Assembly: GCA_019418625.1 (NCBI GenBank)
Contig: DYBL01000110.1
Location: forward strand, 1-13,881
Length of the DNA: 13,881 nucleotides
Direction: 5' to 3'
Origin: Clostridiales bacterium
Lineage (GTDB): Bacteria; Bacillota; Clostridia; Oscillospirales; Oscillospiraceae
The notes under the pieces are model-generated. The model saw nothing but the letters and a program-made list of their open reading frames with translations. It ran no database searches and had not been told where the DNA came from. Positions 12,193 to 13,881 of this stretch are shown here, one piece after another; position 1 is the first letter of the stretch, and each line of letters begins with the position of its first letter. Position numbers and translations under genes: made by a program.

Positions 12193-13881
12193 ATGCACAT
12201 AAAAAGGCCGGCCAGGGTGCTTTTTGTTCTGGGAATGGTGCTGGTGCTTCTGGGCGCCGCCGCGGGGCAGCAGGCCATCCGCCGGTATGAGCAAGCTGTC
12301 CTCCAAAGCGCGGATCAGCGCCTTTTGCATACCGGCCATACAGTAGACCAGGCCATTGCCGCAGCACTGGAAGATGCTTTCCGCATTCTCTCTGCCGCCG
12401 CGGACACGCCGCAGGTACGATACGCCTGGGAGCGGCGGGAGCCCCGTCAGGCCGCCCTGGCGCTGGAAAAGGCCCTGGCAGAGCAGCCCACGGGCTTTTG
12501 TTCCTCCCTGTCCGTGCAAGACGGGACGCCATCCCCCGCCTCCCAGCAGCTTCACGGACTTCGCTTCGCTCCCCAGGTCACACCGGATTCCCCGGAGGAG
12601 GCGCTGGTCTGCCTGGACGATAACGGCGGAATGTATCTGGCGCTGCTCCGGGAGCGCTCCTCCGGCCTATACGACGGGCTCGTTCTGGAGCTCTCCGCTT
12701 TTTATGATCAAATCACCGCAGCGCTGCCTGCCGGGCAGGAAAATTACCGGGAGCAGGTCCTTTTGATGGATGTCCGCGGAACCACGCTGATCCTCCCGCA
12801 GGACGGTGCACCCACCGCAGTGCTGCTGTCCGATTCTCCGGGCACCGCATCCGATGCAGGGGCGGCGCTGCTGCACCACCAAAACATGGGCGAAGAGGGC
12901 GCGTCCTTCGTCGCCCTGTCCCCTGCCGACGGCGGCGCGTCCTCCGTGCGCCTGGCCGTCACGCCTGCCAGGACAGACACCAACGGATATTTTGCCGTGG
13001 GCGTGGCAGCGGATTATAACGCCTTCTGGTCACCCATGCGCTCTATGGCAGCCCGTTTGGTCTGCTCCGCCGGTCTTATGGCAGCGGGCCTTGTGCTGCT
13101 GGTGATCCTTCTGATCCGCACCTCCGGAAAAAGCCGCCGCTACCGGCAGGAGCTGGCCGTGGTACAGGCCAAGGCGGAGGCCGTGGAGGCGCTCAACCGC
13201 AAAATGGCCCAGCTGGCCCACCACCAGCGCCTGGAGATGATCGGCACCCTCACCTCCGGCATCTCTCACGAGTTCAACAACCTTCTCTCCCCCATCATGG
13301 GATACAGTCTTATGGCCATGGAAAAACTGCCGGAGGAAGACGGCCCTTTGTATGATGACATTCTGGAGATCTACAACACCTCCGTCCGAGCCAAGACGCT
13401 GGTGCAGCGGCTCTCCGACCTGGCCCGCAGAAATCCGGAGACCCTGTTCCGGCCCCTGCATCCGGACGAGCTTGTAAAAAAGGTCATGAGCGTGGCCAAG
13501 CCTGCCAAGCCGGAAGGCGTGACCGTCACGCTGGATCTTGATTGCAGCGGGGTACAGATGGAAGGCAGCGAACTTCAGCTTTCCCAGATCCTGCTGAATC
13601 TGGTGCTCAACGCATTTGACGCCATGAAAGACCGCGGCGGTACGCTCACCCTCTCCACCCGCCTGGAAGGGGAGAATGTCTGCTTTCGGGTGCAGGATAC
13701 GGGTCCCGGCATCCGGCCGGAGGTCATCCCCCATATTTTTGAGCCGTTTTTCACCACCAAGTCGGAAGGATGCGGCACAGGGTTGGGCCTTGCCATCGCG
13801 GCCCAGATGGTGGAAGATCACCACGGAGACATCGATGTGGAAAACCGGCTGGGTGTCGGCGCTGCGTTCTGCGTGACGATC
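12193..13881 (+). CDS. Membrane sensor histidine kinase, NtrB-like H-box (3' end cut by window)
   Basis: The frame stays open for 563 codons to the window edge and is nearly complete, since it already passes the last ATP-binding motif. ATG 12193 follows GGGGAGG by eight bases. One membrane span (about 8-24) is followed by an external sensor region of about 260 residues that I do not recognise, then a second span (289-308). A charged, probably coiled-coil linker (310-350) leads straight to the H-box ISHEFNNLLSPIMGY with phospho-acceptor His359; no HAMP or PAS domain is apparent. The ATP-binding domain shows the N-box around LNLVLNAFDAM (Asn469, Asn473), DTGPG (502-506), EPFFTTK (517-523) and GTGLGLA (528-534). 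The kinase should autophosphorylate at His359 and pass phosphate to a response regulator, most likely the OmpR-type one encoded divergently. Confidence 0.93.
   Translation, partial: MHIKRPARVLFVLGMVLVLLGAAAGQQAIRRYEQAVLQSADQRLLHTGHTVDQAIAAALEDAFRILSAAADTPQVRYAWERREPRQAALALEKALAEQPTGFCSSLSVQDGTPSPASQQLHGLRFAPQVTPDSPEEALVCLDDNGGMYLALLRERSSGLYDGLVLELSAFYDQITAALPAGQENYREQVLLMDVRGTTLILPQDGAPTAVLLSDSPGTASDAGAALLHHQNMGEEGASFVALSPADGGASSVRLAVTPARTDTNGYFAVGVAADYNAFWSPMRSMAARLVCSAGLMAAGLVLLVILLIRTSGKSRRYRQELAVVQAKAEAVEALNRKMAQLAHHQRLEMIGTLTSGISHEFNNLLSPIMGYSLMAMEKLPEEDGPLYDDILEIYNTSVRAKTLVQRLSDLARRNPETLFRPLHPDELVKKVMSVAKPAKPEGVTVTLDLDCSGVQMEGSELQLSQILLNLVLNAFDAMKDRGGTLTLSTRLEGENVCFRVQDTGPGIRPEVIPHIFEPFFTTKSEGCGTGLGLAIAAQMVEDHHGDIDVENRLGVGAAFCVTI

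Noticed and set aside
13030..13824. A 264-codon minus-strand open frame opposite the kinase gene
   Set aside because: The plus strand shows every histidine-kinase motif in one uninterrupted frame over the same bases; the minus-strand product is Gly/His-rich without a domain.
1..13881. Mobile elements, CRISPR arrays, tRNA or rRNA genes
   Set aside because: I found no transposase or integrase, no regular direct repeats with spacers, no terminal inverted repeats flanked by duplications, and no tRNA-like or rRNA-like sequence.

Overview
The window is GC-rich, densely packed bacterial DNA. Strong AGGAGG-type ribosome binding sites, GTG starts, many 4-bp ATGA gene overlaps and the protein families present (YtrA-type GntR, BlaI/BlaR1-like pair, DegV, a lipoprotein behind an ECF-type promoter) point to a Firmicutes gut anaerobe of the Oscillospiraceae kind (Flavonifractor/Lawsonibacter-like). 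This assignment is an inference from gene content and style, not a species identification. I see no phage, transposon, CRISPR or rRNA/tRNA gene.

Layout, left to right. (1) 1-143: the first 23 codons of a minus-strand lipoprotein behind a likely ECF sigma factor promoter. (2) 190-4046: a five-gene minus-strand operon. Reading from its promoter it is a GntR/YtrA-family repressor, two membrane proteins that share an unusual motif, an ABC ATPase and a large exported protein of unknown function. The first four overlap and the fifth follows after 16 bp. A palindrome covers the promoter -10. (3) 4089-5091: a stand-alone plus-strand AAA/ABC-like ATPase with its own promoter and a shared bidirectional terminator. 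(4) 5093-7255: a BlaI-family repressor and a BlaR1/M56-type membrane metalloprotease, minus strand, with two BlaI-like operators at the promoter. The protease gene is broken by a one-base frameshift, and its C-terminal sensor region does not look like a beta-lactam sensor. (5) 7276-10374: a minus-strand run of degV-family gene (also broken by a one-base frameshift), MATE efflux pump and glycerophosphodiester phosphodiesterase, closed by a strong terminator. (6) 10563-11337: a divergent TetR-family regulator. The gap between it and the degV gene carries two GAGACAA-type inverted repeats lying on promoters for both directions. (7) 11432-13881: a response regulator (minus) and a histidine kinase (plus, running off the window end), transcribed divergently from promoters whose -10 boxes overlap.

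The theme is environmental sensing: five signalling modules side by side, each with a readable control region. Four of the minus-strand gene blocks look like 'regulator plus effector' units (GntR with ABC transporter, BlaI with protease, TetR with DegV/efflux, two-component pair). What each unit senses cannot be read from the sequence. The two frameshifts lie in or next to short homopolymers and each needs one extra base to restore a family-typical protein, so either the loci are decaying or the assembly has small deletions.
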